A DNA stretch of 64,000 nucleotides, taken from contig CASERZ010000004.1 in the NCBI GenBank assembly GCA_949290515.1, forward strand, positions 62,001-126,000, written 5' to 3'. This DNA is from an uncultured Christensenella sp. GTDB taxonomy: Bacteria; Bacillota; Clostridia; Christensenellales; UBA3700. The position numbers and the translations under genes are program-made. The notes under the pieces were generated by a model. The model made no database searches. It was not told the DNA's origin and was given only the letters and a program-made list of their open reading frames with translations. Shown one piece after another: positions 51,811 through 59,562 of this stretch; positions within the stretch are counted from its first letter, which is position 1, and every line of letters begins with the position of its first letter.

Positions 51811-51840
51811 GGCGCGCGAAAGAACTAATTTTCGCGCGCC
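51811..51840 (-). terminator. Terminator of tRNA-Gly
   Basis: Leftward GGCGCGCGAAA, 8-base loop, TTTCGCGCGCC then TGCTTTTTTA. Confidence 0.85.
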
Positions 51841-51844
51841 CGTT

Positions 51845-51918
51845 TGGAGCAGGTAACGGGAATCGGACCCGCGCCCCAGGCTTGGGAAGCCCGTATTCTA
51901 CCATTGAACTATACCTGC
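51845..51918 (-). tRNA. tRNA-Gly (CCC)
   Basis: 74 bases with encoded CCA. Acceptor GCAGGTA/TACCTGC, anticodon loop TTCCCAA between GGGC and GCCT (anticodon CCC), T-arm CGGGTCCGATTCCCG. A TTGACT-17-TATTTT promoter lies about 10 bases upstream. Confidence 0.95.
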
Positions 51919-52007
51919 AAATATTAATGTAATTAAAATATCACAGCATTGTTATTAAGTCAATAATACGCATAAAATTTATTTCTTTTTATTCTTATGA
52001 CGAAATT

Positions 52008-52406
52008 TCATCCCAAAACTTCTTCAGTAATATCTTTACCCGGCAAGTCGTTAAGTTCTTGCATTAGCAAAAGTTTATAAAACAAATCTATGCATTCTCT
52101 TTCTGTCAATTCGTCCAACATATAAATATGTCTGTTGAAGTCACCATCGTTTACCGAATATTCAAGTCGGAATTTTTTCCCGTATTTAGCGGTTTGAACA
52201 AAATTAAAATAAATATTATTTTCTACTTTTGCCACCAAATGTTCATATTTTCTGTCTCTCAAATTAGTAATAATGTTTTCAATAATGTAATAACAATAAG
52301 ATTCTTCGATATCTTCCTGCGACACAATAACTTCGTGCGAATATCCGCTAAAATACCATTTCGGTTTATTTTTAAATCCTTTTACGTCCCAAGAAGGCTT
52401 TTTCAT
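52008..52406 (-). CDS. Small hypothetical protein
   Basis: 132 residues, soluble, no signal or helix through the membrane. It begins MKKPSWDVKGFKNKPKWYFS and has a mixed strand-helix pattern with aromatic residues (NIYFNFVQTAKYGKKFRLEY). GGGAG lies 6 bases before the ATG, which supports translation. I do not recognise the family. It lies alone between tRNA genes in an AT-rich stretch, a common place for acquired genes; the 266 bases upstream contain nothing else that I can see. Confidence 0.55.
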   Translation of the reverse strand: MKKPSWDVKGFKNKPKWYFSGYSHEVIVSQEDIEESYCYYIIENIITNLRDRKYEHLVAKVENNIYFNFVQTAKYGKKFRLEYSVNDGDFNRHIYMLDELTERECIDLFYKLLLMQELNDLPGKDITEEVLG

Positions 52407-52632
52407 TTTTTATCTCCCTTAACGTTGACACCTAAATTATAATACAATCTGTTTTATTTGTAAATAATTTTATAAAAAAACTATTACAGCTTACCTTTCG
52501 AAAATATATTTCTTTGCCTTAACAACCTTTTACACACGCTTCGCTATGTATTTATTTAGTATTATCACAAATATTCTGCAAAAGTAAGTTTGCGCTTTTA
52601 AAACGTCAAGCCCTCTTATTTTATGTCAATAA

Positions 52633-52673
52633 AAAAAATACGAACCTCGAATTTAAGAAGTTCGTATTTTTTT
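52633..52673 (-). terminator. Terminator of the two-tRNA transcript
   Basis: Leftward AAAAAATACGAAC pairs with GTTCGTATTTTTT around a 14-base loop. Confidence 0.8.
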
Positions 52674-52749
52674 GGTACCGGTGATCGGAGTCGAACCAAT
52701 GACCTGCCGGGTATGAACCGGCCGCTCTAACCAACTAAGCTACACCGGC
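52673..52749 (-). tRNA. tRNA with CAT anticodon, elongator Met (or Ile2)
   Basis: 77 bases with CCA. Acceptor GCCGGTG/CACCGGT (first pair G-U), anticodon loop TTCATAC between GCCGG and CCGGC, T-arm TTGGTTCGACTCCGA. It lacks initiator features. CAT could also be the Ile tRNA whose C34 is modified to lysidine; sequence alone does not settle this. Confidence 0.9.
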
Positions 52750-52755
52750 AAATAA

Positions 52756-52830
<75 letters not shown>

Positions 52831-52851
52831 ATATTCATTAAATGCTTTACA

Positions 52852-52880
52852 ATAATAATTGATATTTTGCGATTTGTCAA
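52852..52880 (-). promoter_or_regulatory. Promoter of the two tRNAs
   Basis: Leftward TTGACA, 17-base spacer, TATTAT. Confidence 0.75.
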
Positions 52881-52944
52881 GAGATTTACGCCCTTTTTGA
52901 CAAAATTATTGTAGCAATACGATTATATTCCCCAAGCCGAGGTT

Positions 52945-53814
52945 TTATTCAAAACGAACGAGACCCTTTTTATATTTGAGATAACCTTCCTGATTATCGC
53001 TCTCTCGGACAGTTATGCAATCTCTTTTGAGATAATCCATAAGACGCGACAAAAGTCTTCCGCCCCCTACTATTACTTCGCGTCGCTTAGGCTCTAAGCC
53101 GTTGATTTTCAGTCTTTCGTCTAAAGAGAGAGAATGAATGTATGCCGTAATCTCGTCTACAGTCTTTTTTGTGAGCTTATACATATCTACGCGCACGGGG
53201 TCGTAGACCTTCATATTTTCGGCGATTGCCACGAAAGTGGACGCTGTACCGCCTATGGAAAGTACTTGGTCGAATTCGGGGAGTGTGCCGTAGCCTTTGA
53301 TAATGCCGTCCACATACTCGTCTATTTTTGAGAGATTTTCTCCGCAATTGTCGAATATGCGCACAAGTCCTACAGGACGGGATAATGCGTATTCAAGTCC
53401 TTTTTCGTCGCCGACTGCAAGCTCCGTACTTGCGCCGCCGATATCCATTACGCACACTCTGCCCTTGGTGTATGCACCGTAAAAGCCCAGCTTAGCTTCG
53501 TTTTTACTCTCGACGATATCGACATCAATACCCTTAGCCTTGAGCATATCTATGAATACGCTTCGGTTTTTGGCACTTCTTACCGCTTCGGTAGCAAATA
53601 CGTAGATTGCCCCGCAACCGTCTTTTTGCGCCTCGCGGTAAAACGTCTCTACGGCATTAGCCGTAACGAGCATATTTTCTTCTTTAAGCTCGCCTGTAAG
53701 CGCAAGACCTCTGCCCAGTCCCGTAGTATTGATTTTCTTATAAATTCTGTCAAATTCCTCGCTTACCATAAGGCGCACGGAATTTGAACCTATGTCTATG
53801 ACGCCGTATCTCAT
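52945..53814 (-). CDS. Ppx/GppA-family phosphatase
   Basis: Exopolyphosphatase or guanosine pentaphosphate hydrolase, 289 residues, the short form with only the actin-like ATPase fold. MRYGVIDIGSNSVRLMV is the phosphate-1 loop, ATEAVRSAKNR and MDIGGASTELAV (phosphate-2) follow, and SIGGTASTFVAI and GGGRLL complete the site. The start is at the conserved MRYG. No Shine-Dalgarno sequence; TATAAT lies 7 bases before the ATG, so the mRNA is probably leaderless. Polyphosphate or ppGpp as substrate is not decided by sequence. Confidence 0.9.
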   Translation of the reverse strand: MRYGVIDIGSNSVRLMVSEEFDRIYKKINTTGLGRGLALTGELKEENMLVTANAVETFYREAQKDGCGAIYVFATEAVRSAKNRSVFIDMLKAKGIDVDIVESKNEAKLGFYGAYTKGRVCVMDIGGASTELAVGDEKGLEYALSRPVGLVRIFDNCGENLSKIDEYVDGIIKGYGTLPEFDQVLSIGGTASTFVAIAENMKVYDPVRVDMYKLTKKTVDEITAYIHSLSLDERLKINGLEPKRREVIVGGGRLLSRLMDYLKRDCITVRESDNQEGYLKYKKGLVRFE

Positions 53815-53821
53815 ACAAACA

Positions 53822-53850
53822 ATTATAAACAACAGACAAAAAATAATCAA
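53822..53850 (-). promoter_or_regulatory. Promoter of the Ppx/GppA gene (leaderless type)
   Basis: Leftward TTGATT, 17-base spacer, TATAAT, then 7 bases to the ATG. Confidence 0.72.
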
Positions 53851-53898
53851 CAAAAACCCGCTTTTTCAACAATTTTTATTAAACTTTTTGATTTTTAG

Positions 53899-53927
53899 TT
53901 GACAAGACTTGATATTTATATTATAGT
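53899..53927 (+). promoter_or_regulatory. Promoter of tRNA-Glu
   Basis: TTGACA, 17-base spacer, TATAGT, ending 22 bases before the tRNA. Confidence 0.75.
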
Positions 53928-53949
53928 GAATAAGCGCAAAAATCAATAC

Positions 53950-54024
53950 GGCTCCGTGGTCAAGCGGTTAAGACATCGCCCTTTCACGGCGGTAACACGA
54001 GTTCGATTCTCGTCGGAGTCACCA
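53950..54024 (+). tRNA. tRNA-Glu (TTC)
   Basis: 75 bases with CCA. Acceptor GGCTCCG/CGGAGTC, anticodon loop CTTTCAC between CGCC and GGCG, T-arm CGAGTTCGATTCTCG. Confidence 0.96.
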
Positions 54025-54030
54025 CAAGTT

Positions 54031-54070
54031 AAAGGCGAACCCGTTTCCTTCAGGAGGCGGGTTCGCCTTT
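54031..54070 (+). terminator. Terminator of tRNA-Glu
   Basis: AAAGGCGAACCCG pairs perfectly with CGGGTTCGCCTTT around a 14-base loop. The next 160 bases hold no gene that I can see. Confidence 0.85.
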
Positions 54071-54228
54071 GTTATATATTGCAGTAAAAATACTTCCAAA
54101 GATGCAAACTGCTACAGCATTCGTCTATAACAAACTCCCGCTAAATGATTATTTTGCTTGTAAGTACGATTTTAATATGGTATAATTATACTCGATAGGA
54201 TCTATTTCCTCTTAAAGGTTAATACTAA

Positions 54229-54256
54229 AAAAGCGGGCTAATATAGCCTGCTTTAT
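54229..54256 (-). terminator. Terminator of the controller gene
   Basis: Leftward AAAGCAGGCT, 5-base loop, AGCCCGCTTTTTT. Confidence 0.8.
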
Positions 54257-54271
54257 TTTATTAATATTTCC

Positions 54272-54553
54272 TTAAATACTCTTTAAAAATTCAAGCAGAA
54301 GATTACGCTGTTTGGGGGTAAGGTTGGAAATAGCTGACGAGATGTCCTCTTGCTCACCTGAAACATTGAAAAAGTCCTTCAACGAAATTCCCAAAGCGTC
54401 GCAGACAAGTTGAAGATGCCCCACAGTTATGTCGGCAGTTCCTAATTCAACCCTGCGCAAATGCGTTTGAGATATTCCCGCAATATCAGCCAAATAATTC
54501 TGGGAATACTTATTTTGCTCTCTTAATTGCTTAATTCTGTTTCCGACGTCCAT
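54272..54553 (-). CDS. HTH (XRE) controller-type protein of the R-M island
   Basis: 93 residues. An XRE helix-turn-helix fills about 1-65: GNRIKQLREQNKYSQNYLAD, then GISQTHLRRVELGTADITVG. The remainder is a short helical tail (NLTPKQRNLLLEFLKSI). It diverges from the methylase gene across a 141-base gap that carries three copies of one operator motif. Size, fold and position match controller (C) proteins of type II restriction-modification systems, which delay nuclease expression after entry into a new host. A terminator follows the stop. The role is inferred from context. Confidence 0.82.
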   Translation of the reverse strand: MDVGNRIKQLREQNKYSQNYLADIAGISQTHLRRVELGTADITVGHLQLVCDALGISLKDFFNVSGEQEDISSAISNLTPKQRNLLLEFLKSI

Positions 54554-54566
54554 AATACACCTGTGC

Positions 54567-54671
54567 TTAGTCTTATATAAATAATTTTAAGCATTTTTTT
54601 ATTTACTAATTAGTCTTATAGTGTTGCTTAGTTAGTTTTTTAATGCTAAAATGATTATTGTATAAGACTAA
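54567..54671 (+). promoter_or_regulatory. Operators and promoter of the R-M island
   Basis: TTAGTCTTATA occurs at 54567 and 54610 and inverted (TATAAGACTAA) at 54661. A rightward promoter, TTGCTT, 17 bases, TAAAAT (54624-54652), lies between the second and third copies, so a bound HTH protein would sit on both sides of the polymerase site. Confidence 0.7.
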
Positions 54672-54694
54672 CTGAGGATAAAGAGTGAAACACT

Positions 54695-55852
54695 ATGGCA
54701 ACAAAACTTATGGATAAGGCGAAAAAGGAAAAGGCGGACGAATTTTACACGCAGCTTTCGGATATAGAAAATGAAATGCGGTATTATAAAGAGCAATTCA
54801 AAGGCAAGATAATTTTCTGTAATTGCGATGATCCTTATGAAAGCAATTTCTTTAAATACTTTGCGCTTAACTTCAACCATTTGGGGTTAAAAAAGCTCAT
54901 TGCAACCTGTTACGACAGTTCGCCCGTCGCCTTTACTCAACTGTCGCTGTTTAATTGCGGCAAATCAATTCCTAACAAAAACAGAAGAGCCTATAAGATA
55001 GAGATAACCGAGGTCAGCGACTTTAACGCTGATGGCGCAGTAGATTTATCTGATGTAAGATACCTGTTGCAAAATAAGGATAATACGCTTACATTGTTAA
55101 ACGGCGATGGCGATTTTCGTTCGCACGAGTGTGTTGAACTTTTGAAACAGTCTGATATAGTTGTGACAAATCCTCCTTTTTCGCTGTTCAGAGAGTACGT
55201 TGTCCAAATTATTGAGAACGGCAAAGATTTCATATTGATAGGTAACACAAACGCATTGACTTATAAAGAGATATTTAAACTCTTTAAAGAAAATAAGATC
55301 AGAACGGGTAATACAAATTTTAACGTGGGAATGTATTTCTTTGTCCCTGACGATTATCTGAAGTTTCATAAAATCGTTGACGGGAAAAAGATGGTCAGAG
55401 TATCCACCTCTTGTTGGTTCACATCGTTGCCTGTAAAAAAGCATAATGAGTATTTGACTTGTTATAAGCGTTATTCGCCGGAAGAATATCCACAGTATGA
55501 AAATTATGATGCCATAAATATAGACAAATATACTGAAATACCTTATGACTATGACGGCTGCATGGGTGTACCTATTACTTTTCTTGATAAATATAATCCC
55601 GAACAGTTTGAGATAGTCGCGTTAGGCATTGTAGGAAGTATTGATTTTTCATCAGAAAAAAGGATGGAGATTTTAAAAGACGGTAAGGGTACAGGAACAT
55701 TTACTATAAACGCAAAAGGTACTTTATACAAGAAGTACAATCCGCAGGTTGATAAAAAGCCCCCTGCGTTCAAAGATGCTGAAACTGGCGAATTGTATTC
55801 AAGCATATATGCAAGAATAATAATCAGGAGAAGAAACCCGAATGAAAATTGA
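54695..55852 (+). CDS. EcoRI-type adenine-specific DNA methyltransferase
   Basis: Modifies adenine in DNA to protect the host from the linked nuclease. 385 residues, similar in length to the EcoRI methylase family (about 325-390). The N-terminus ADEFYTQLSDIENEMRYYKE and the following GKIIFCNCDDPYESNFFKYF are characteristic, and VTNPPFSLFREYV near 160 contains the catalytic NPPF. Target sequence unknown. Leucine and other codons use TTA and CTT freely, unlike the CTC-rich neighbouring housekeeping genes, which suggests transfer. AAAGAG lies about 10 bases before the ATG. Its end overlaps the nuclease start by 11 bases. Confidence 0.92.
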   Translation: MATKLMDKAKKEKADEFYTQLSDIENEMRYYKEQFKGKIIFCNCDDPYESNFFKYFALNFNHLGLKKLIATCYDSSPVAFTQLSLFNCGKSIPNKNRRAYKIEITEVSDFNADGAVDLSDVRYLLQNKDNTLTLLNGDGDFRSHECVELLKQSDIVVTNPPFSLFREYVVQIIENGKDFILIGNTNALTYKEIFKLFKENKIRTGNTNFNVGMYFFVPDDYLKFHKIVDGKKMVRVSTSCWFTSLPVKKHNEYLTCYKRYSPEEYPQYENYDAINIDKYTEIPYDYDGCMGVPITFLDKYNPEQFEIVALGIVGSIDFSSEKRMEILKDGKGTGTFTINAKGTLYKKYNPQVDKKPPAFKDAETGELYSSIYARIIIRRRNPNEN

Positions 55853-56942
55853 ACTTCACGAAATAATGATCAGAGAAATCGCAGAAGGCTACATAGATAA
55901 TGCCGAAGAGGGTGTAAAAGGGTATGGCGGTCTGCTCAATATACGTCCTAAATATCAGAGGGAATTTGTCTATGACGAAGGCAAGCGCAATGCGGTAATT
56001 GATACCATCGTCAAAGGCTTTCCTTTAAACGTGATGTATTGGGTTAAAAATGAGGACGGAACTTTCGAGGTTTTGGACGGTCAGCAGAGAACTATAAGTT
56101 TTTGTCAGTACGTAAACGGCGATTTTTCTCTGAACAACAGAGCCTTTCATAATCTTACCGCCACCGAGCAGAATCAAATACTTGACTATAAGTGCATGGT
56201 CTATTTCTGTGAGGGAAACGACAAGGAAAAGTTGGAGTGGTTTAAGACAATCAATATTGCGGGGGAAAAGCTCACCGACCAGGAACTGAGAAATGCCGTC
56301 TATACAGGCCAGTGGCTTACAAATGCCAAATTAAAATTCTCGAAGTCGAATTGTGCTGCTTATAATCTTGCCAATAAGTATGTGAATGGTTCGCCTATCC
56401 GTCAGGACTATCTGGAGACGGCTATTTCATGGATAAATGACGGTAAAATTGAAGAATATATGTCTGTCCATCAGCACGACCACAACGCTAATGAACTGTG
56501 GCTTTATTTCCTTGCCGTGATAAACTGGGTTGAAAGTACCTTCATTAAGTACAGGAAAGAAATGAAAGGCATAAATTGGGGTTCTCTTTTTAACACATAT
56601 AAGGACAGACAGTTCGATACATCAGCTCTTGAGGACGAAATAAAAAAGCTGATGATGGACGACGATGTGACAAATAAAAAAGGCATATATTTCTATGTGC
56701 TGACGAGAAATGAAAAATATCTCAATATTCGTGCATTTACCGAAAGCCAAAAGCGTGCTGTTTACGAAAGACAGAACGGCAACTGCCCGCATTGTGTTGC
56801 CGAGCATAGAGAAAAGGTGCATTATGAACTACCCGAAATGGAGGCGGATCATATAACACCTTGGTGCGAAGGCGGCAAAACTGAAATTGATAATTGCCAG
56901 TTACTTTGCAAAGAACACAATAGAAAAAAGTCTGATAAGTGA
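55842..56942 (+). CDS. DUF262-HNH endonuclease (GmrSD-like)
   Basis: Predicted restriction nuclease, 366 residues. The N-terminal DUF262 domain (about 20-160) has PKYQREFVYDEGKRNAVIDT and the ParB-like nucleotide motif VLDGQQRTISF near residue 82. The C-terminal HNH domain has RQNGNCPHC (about 307), then MEADHITPWCEGGKTEIDNC and LCKEHNRKK, with Cys pairs for zinc and the catalytic His of ADHI. In GmrSD and BrxU such domains make a nucleotide-stimulated nuclease against modified DNA. Here it is fused in one short protein and overlaps an adenine methylase, so it more likely acts as a conventional restriction partner. Inference, not shown. Confidence 0.88.
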   Translation: MKIELHEIMIREIAEGYIDNAEEGVKGYGGLLNIRPKYQREFVYDEGKRNAVIDTIVKGFPLNVMYWVKNEDGTFEVLDGQQRTISFCQYVNGDFSLNNRAFHNLTATEQNQILDYKCMVYFCEGNDKEKLEWFKTINIAGEKLTDQELRNAVYTGQWLTNAKLKFSKSNCAAYNLANKYVNGSPIRQDYLETAISWINDGKIEEYMSVHQHDHNANELWLYFLAVINWVESTFIKYRKEMKGINWGSLFNTYKDRQFDTSALEDEIKKLMMDDDVTNKKGIYFYVLTRNEKYLNIRAFTESQKRAVYERQNGNCPHCVAEHREKVHYELPEMEADHITPWCEGGKTEIDNCQLLCKEHNRKKSDK

Positions 56943-57021
56943 GTCGTTAAGTAGCTTTGCAATGAAATTATTATACTAAACAGTAAAATTGCTAATTGTT
57001 AGCTAATAAGCATCAAATGGT

Positions 57022-57237
57022 TTAGACTTTCTTTTCACTAGAATGGTATTCGACAAACAAATCGTTGGGTGTACACTCGAGAATATCGCAAAGAGCCTGA
57101 AGCGTGGCGAATTTGATACCCGAGGTTTGGTTGTTGTAAATTTTGTTGAAATTTTGATAGCTGAGTCCGAGCTGAATATAAAGCCAGTATTTACTCTTTC
57201 CCTTTTGCTTTAAAATCTCGTCAATCCTCAGTCGCAT
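57022..57237 (-). CDS. Small XRE-type HTH protein
   Basis: 71 residues forming one XRE domain: MRLRIDEILKQKGKSKYWLY, then LGLSYQNFNKIYNNQTSGIK and ILECTPNDLFVEY. Similar to the minimal YozG/HTH_26 type. The start is set by AGAGG 6 bases upstream. It runs toward the end of the nuclease gene and shares its upstream region with a strong rightward promoter for a possible small RNA. A second regulator of the island or a remnant of a mobile element are both possible. Confidence 0.8.
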   Translation of the reverse strand: MRLRIDEILKQKGKSKYWLYIQLGLSYQNFNKIYNNQTSGIKFATLQALCDILECTPNDLFVEYHSSEKKV

Positions 57238-57292
57238 AATATACCTCTGAAATATATAATCTGTACAATACATAATTTATACAACAATAGTA

Positions 57293-57416
57293 TTGACAAA
57301 ATAGATATATAGATTATATAATGTATACATACACGGTAATTTGTTGAGGAAGTTTTATTACCTAACCGATTAGGGTTTTGACAAAAGAAAAGACGCTAAA
57401 AAGCGTCTTTTCTTTT
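57293..57416 (+). ncRNA. Candidate small RNA
   Basis: TTGACA (57293), 18-base spacer, TATAAT (57317) would start a transcript near 57329. No start codon with ribosome site follows. The roughly 88-base product folds as GGTAAT/ATTACC, CCTAA/TTAGG and a 15-bp terminator stem (57383-57416, AAAAGAAAAGACGCT). The terminator also serves the phosphatase gene on the other strand, so only the promoter argues for the RNA. Confidence 0.45.
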
Positions 57417-57418
57417 GT

Positions 57419-57874
57419 TTATTTGTTTTTTAAATATTTAAACAGCGCGTCGCAGCCTTTCTTTATATCGTCATAGGTCGCGTCAAAGTCGCCCGTATAC
57501 CACGGGTCGGCAACATCGCGGTCTATGCCCGCGAATTCGAGCATCAAGTGTACCTTCTTTTGATTATCGCCGCCGAAAATCTTGAACATATTGACTATGT
57601 TGTAGCTGTCCATACCTACGAACAAATCGTATTTATCGTAATCCTCCTTGACGAGTTTTACGGCGCGTTTTCCCTCGCAAGAGATGCCGTGCTCGGCAAG
57701 TTTACGGCGCGTGCCGTGATGAACGGGACTGCCTATCTCCTCGTAACTCGTAGCCGACGAGCGCACGAGATATTCACTCTCCTTACCTTCTTTTGCAAGT
57801 ATGTCTTTCATCACGAATTCCGCCATAGGAGAGCGACATATATTGCCGTGACACACGAACATTATTCTGTACAT
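57419..57874 (-). CDS. Low-molecular-weight protein tyrosine phosphatase
   Basis: Cytoplasmic phosphatase of 151 residues acting on phosphotyrosine (or phosphoarginine) proteins. The P-loop CHGNICRSPMAE lies at residues 7-18 with the catalytic Cys, and the general acid Asp is in ADPWYTGDF near 123. The start MYRIMFVC has AGAGG 6 bases upstream; the open frame extends 18 codons further without one. It follows truA by 20 bases and is the last gene of the ecfA1-ecfA2-ecfT-truA transcript, ending at a bidirectional terminator. Confidence 0.94.
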   Translation of the reverse strand: MYRIMFVCHGNICRSPMAEFVMKDILAKEGKESEYLVRSSATSYEEIGSPVHHGTRRKLAEHGISCEGKRAVKLVKEDYDKYDLFVGMDSYNIVNMFKIFGGDNQKKVHLMLEFAGIDRDVADPWYTGDFDATYDDIKKGCDALFKYLKNK

Positions 57875-57894
57875 AATACCTCTTATTTTTAATA

Positions 57895-58629
57895 TCAATA
57901 CTCTACCTTGCAAAGATACAAACCGCAAGCTTCCAAGGTTTTGCCCGTCTTGACGTGGCGTTTTGACTCTAGCATAGCCGTAATATCTTCAGGCTCGAAC
58001 CGTCCTCTGCCTACGTCGATAAGCGTACCCGCTATTATGCGTACCATATTGTGCAAAAAGCCGTTGCCCGTAACGTAAACAAGCAAATCTTCACCATCTT
58101 CCTCTACGTGCAAATCGTAGATTTCTCTCACGGTATTTTCCTTGTCGGAATCTGCTAGCATAAAAGCTCTGAAGTCGTGCTCGCCTATAAAATATTCGCA
58201 AGCCTTACGCATACGGCTGACGTTTAAATCGTAAAAACAAATATGATAATAAAGTCTTTTTAAAGGAGAATGTATCTTCGAACGGCAAATTTTGTAGAGA
58301 TAAGTTTTTCGCTTCGCATCGTACTGGGCGTGAAAATCGTCGGATACTCTCTCACAGGAAGTTACGGCTATATCTCTGGGAAGCATAGTATTTATGCTGT
58401 AGCCGAAAGTAGAAGTCTCGAACTCTTTGTCCGTATCGAAGTGCGCTACCTGTGCTATGGCGTGTACTCCCGCATCTGTGCGGCCGCTCGCTCTCAGTGT
58501 TATTTTTTGGCTGAAGCGCGTAGAAAGCACTCTCTCTATTTCGCTCTGCACGGTAGGAAGTCCTTCCTGTTTCTGAAAGCCGTAATACGCTCCGCCGTCG
58601 TAACAAACAGTAATTTTGTATCGTGCCAT
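57895..58629 (-). CDS. truA: tRNA pseudouridine(38-40) synthase
   Basis: Converts uridines 38-40 in the anticodon stem-loop of many tRNAs to pseudouridine. 244 residues, normal length. The catalytic Asp is in ASGRTDAGVHAIAQVAHFD near residue 52; YDGGAYYGFQKQ, YYHICFY and GNGFLHNMVRIIAGTLIDVG are family markers. The ATG lies 1 base after the ecfT stop, so the genes are coupled; the ecf-truA order is common in Firmicutes. Confidence 0.97.
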   Translation of the reverse strand: MARYKITVCYDGGAYYGFQKQEGLPTVQSEIERVLSTRFSQKITLRASGRTDAGVHAIAQVAHFDTDKEFETSTFGYSINTMLPRDIAVTSCERVSDDFHAQYDAKRKTYLYKICRSKIHSPLKRLYYHICFYDLNVSRMRKACEYFIGEHDFRAFMLADSDKENTVREIYDLHVEEDGEDLLVYVTGNGFLHNMVRIIAGTLIDVGRGRFEPEDITAMLESKRHVKTGKTLEACGLYLCKVEY

Positions 58630-58630
58630 A

Positions 58631-59530
58631 TCAAACCGCCAAAGTGAAAAGATTGTACAGGAATATATCCAGACCCTGCACTTCCAGTCCGCCCAAATCG
58701 GGAGGAGTGATAAGAGAACCTACGAGATACTTATCGAGGAATATAACAACAATAAACAATACAACCGCGACAAACGCGATAATATCGCTTGCTTTGCACT
58801 TGAATACCTTCATTTTAGTACGCTTGGAAGAAGCGTTGTAGCATCTTGCGTCCAGCGCGTCGGCAAGCTCGTCCGCACGTCTGAACGCGCTTACGAACAA
58901 AGGTATCAGCACGGGAAGCATAGCTTTTATTTTCTTGAAAATATTCGTACTGTCGATATCCGCGCCCCTTGCCTTTTGAGCCATCATAATTTTGTCGGTT
59001 TCCTCGACTAGTCCGGGGATAAATCTCAATGCTATCGACATAATAATTGCCAAATCGTGCACGGGGATTTTAATATAATTCAAAGGCTTGAGCAAAACTT
59101 CCAAAGCGTCGGTAAGCTCCGTAGGCGTAGTAGTGAATGTCAGTATCGACGAGCCTATTACGAGCAAGGTAAATCTCATCGCCATTTTAATCGCGAAGTT
59201 GATACCTTGGTCGGTAATACTCATATCAATCCTGCCTATATGTATAGGAACGAGCACGTTGCCCGAAGATGTAAAGAATATATTGATTATCGCCGTAAAC
59301 AAAAGCAAGAAAAGTATTCCCTTTATCGTCTTGAGCACTATCTTGAAAGGCACGTGCGATACGGCTATTACCACTGTTACCGCAAGGTACATAAAGAAAA
59401 ACATAGTGTATGATACGATAAAGAACACCGACAGCATAAACAGAAACGTCACCAGTATTTTAATTCTGGCGTCGAGCGAATGTATGAAAGATTTTACGGG
59501 ATAGTATTGTCCGAACGATATGTCTCTCAT
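58631..59530 (-). CDS. ecfT: ECF transporter transmembrane component
   Basis: Scaffold membrane protein of the energy-coupling factor module that links EcfA1/EcfA2 to exchangeable substrate-binding S components such as ThiT. 299 residues, about five to six helices. The two coupling motifs with Ala-Arg-Gly type ends are seen: MMAQKARGADID (near 185) and RRADELADALDARCYN (near 220). RDISFGQYYPVKSFIHSLDA opens the family. It follows ecfA2 after 32 bases. Confidence 0.95.
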   Translation of the reverse strand: MRDISFGQYYPVKSFIHSLDARIKILVTFLFMLSVFFIVSYTMFFFMYLAVTVVIAVSHVPFKIVLKTIKGILFLLLFTAIINIFFTSSGNVLVPIHIGRIDMSITDQGINFAIKMAMRFTLLVIGSSILTFTTTPTELTDALEVLLKPLNYIKIPVHDLAIIMSIALRFIPGLVEETDKIMMAQKARGADIDSTNIFKKIKAMLPVLIPLFVSAFRRADELADALDARCYNASSKRTKMKVFKCKASDIIAFVAVVLFIVVIFLDKYLVGSLITPPDLGGLEVQGLDIFLYNLFTLAV

Positions 59531-59562
59531 TTTGTCTTCCTTGTCTTTTCTTGCGTAATCGT

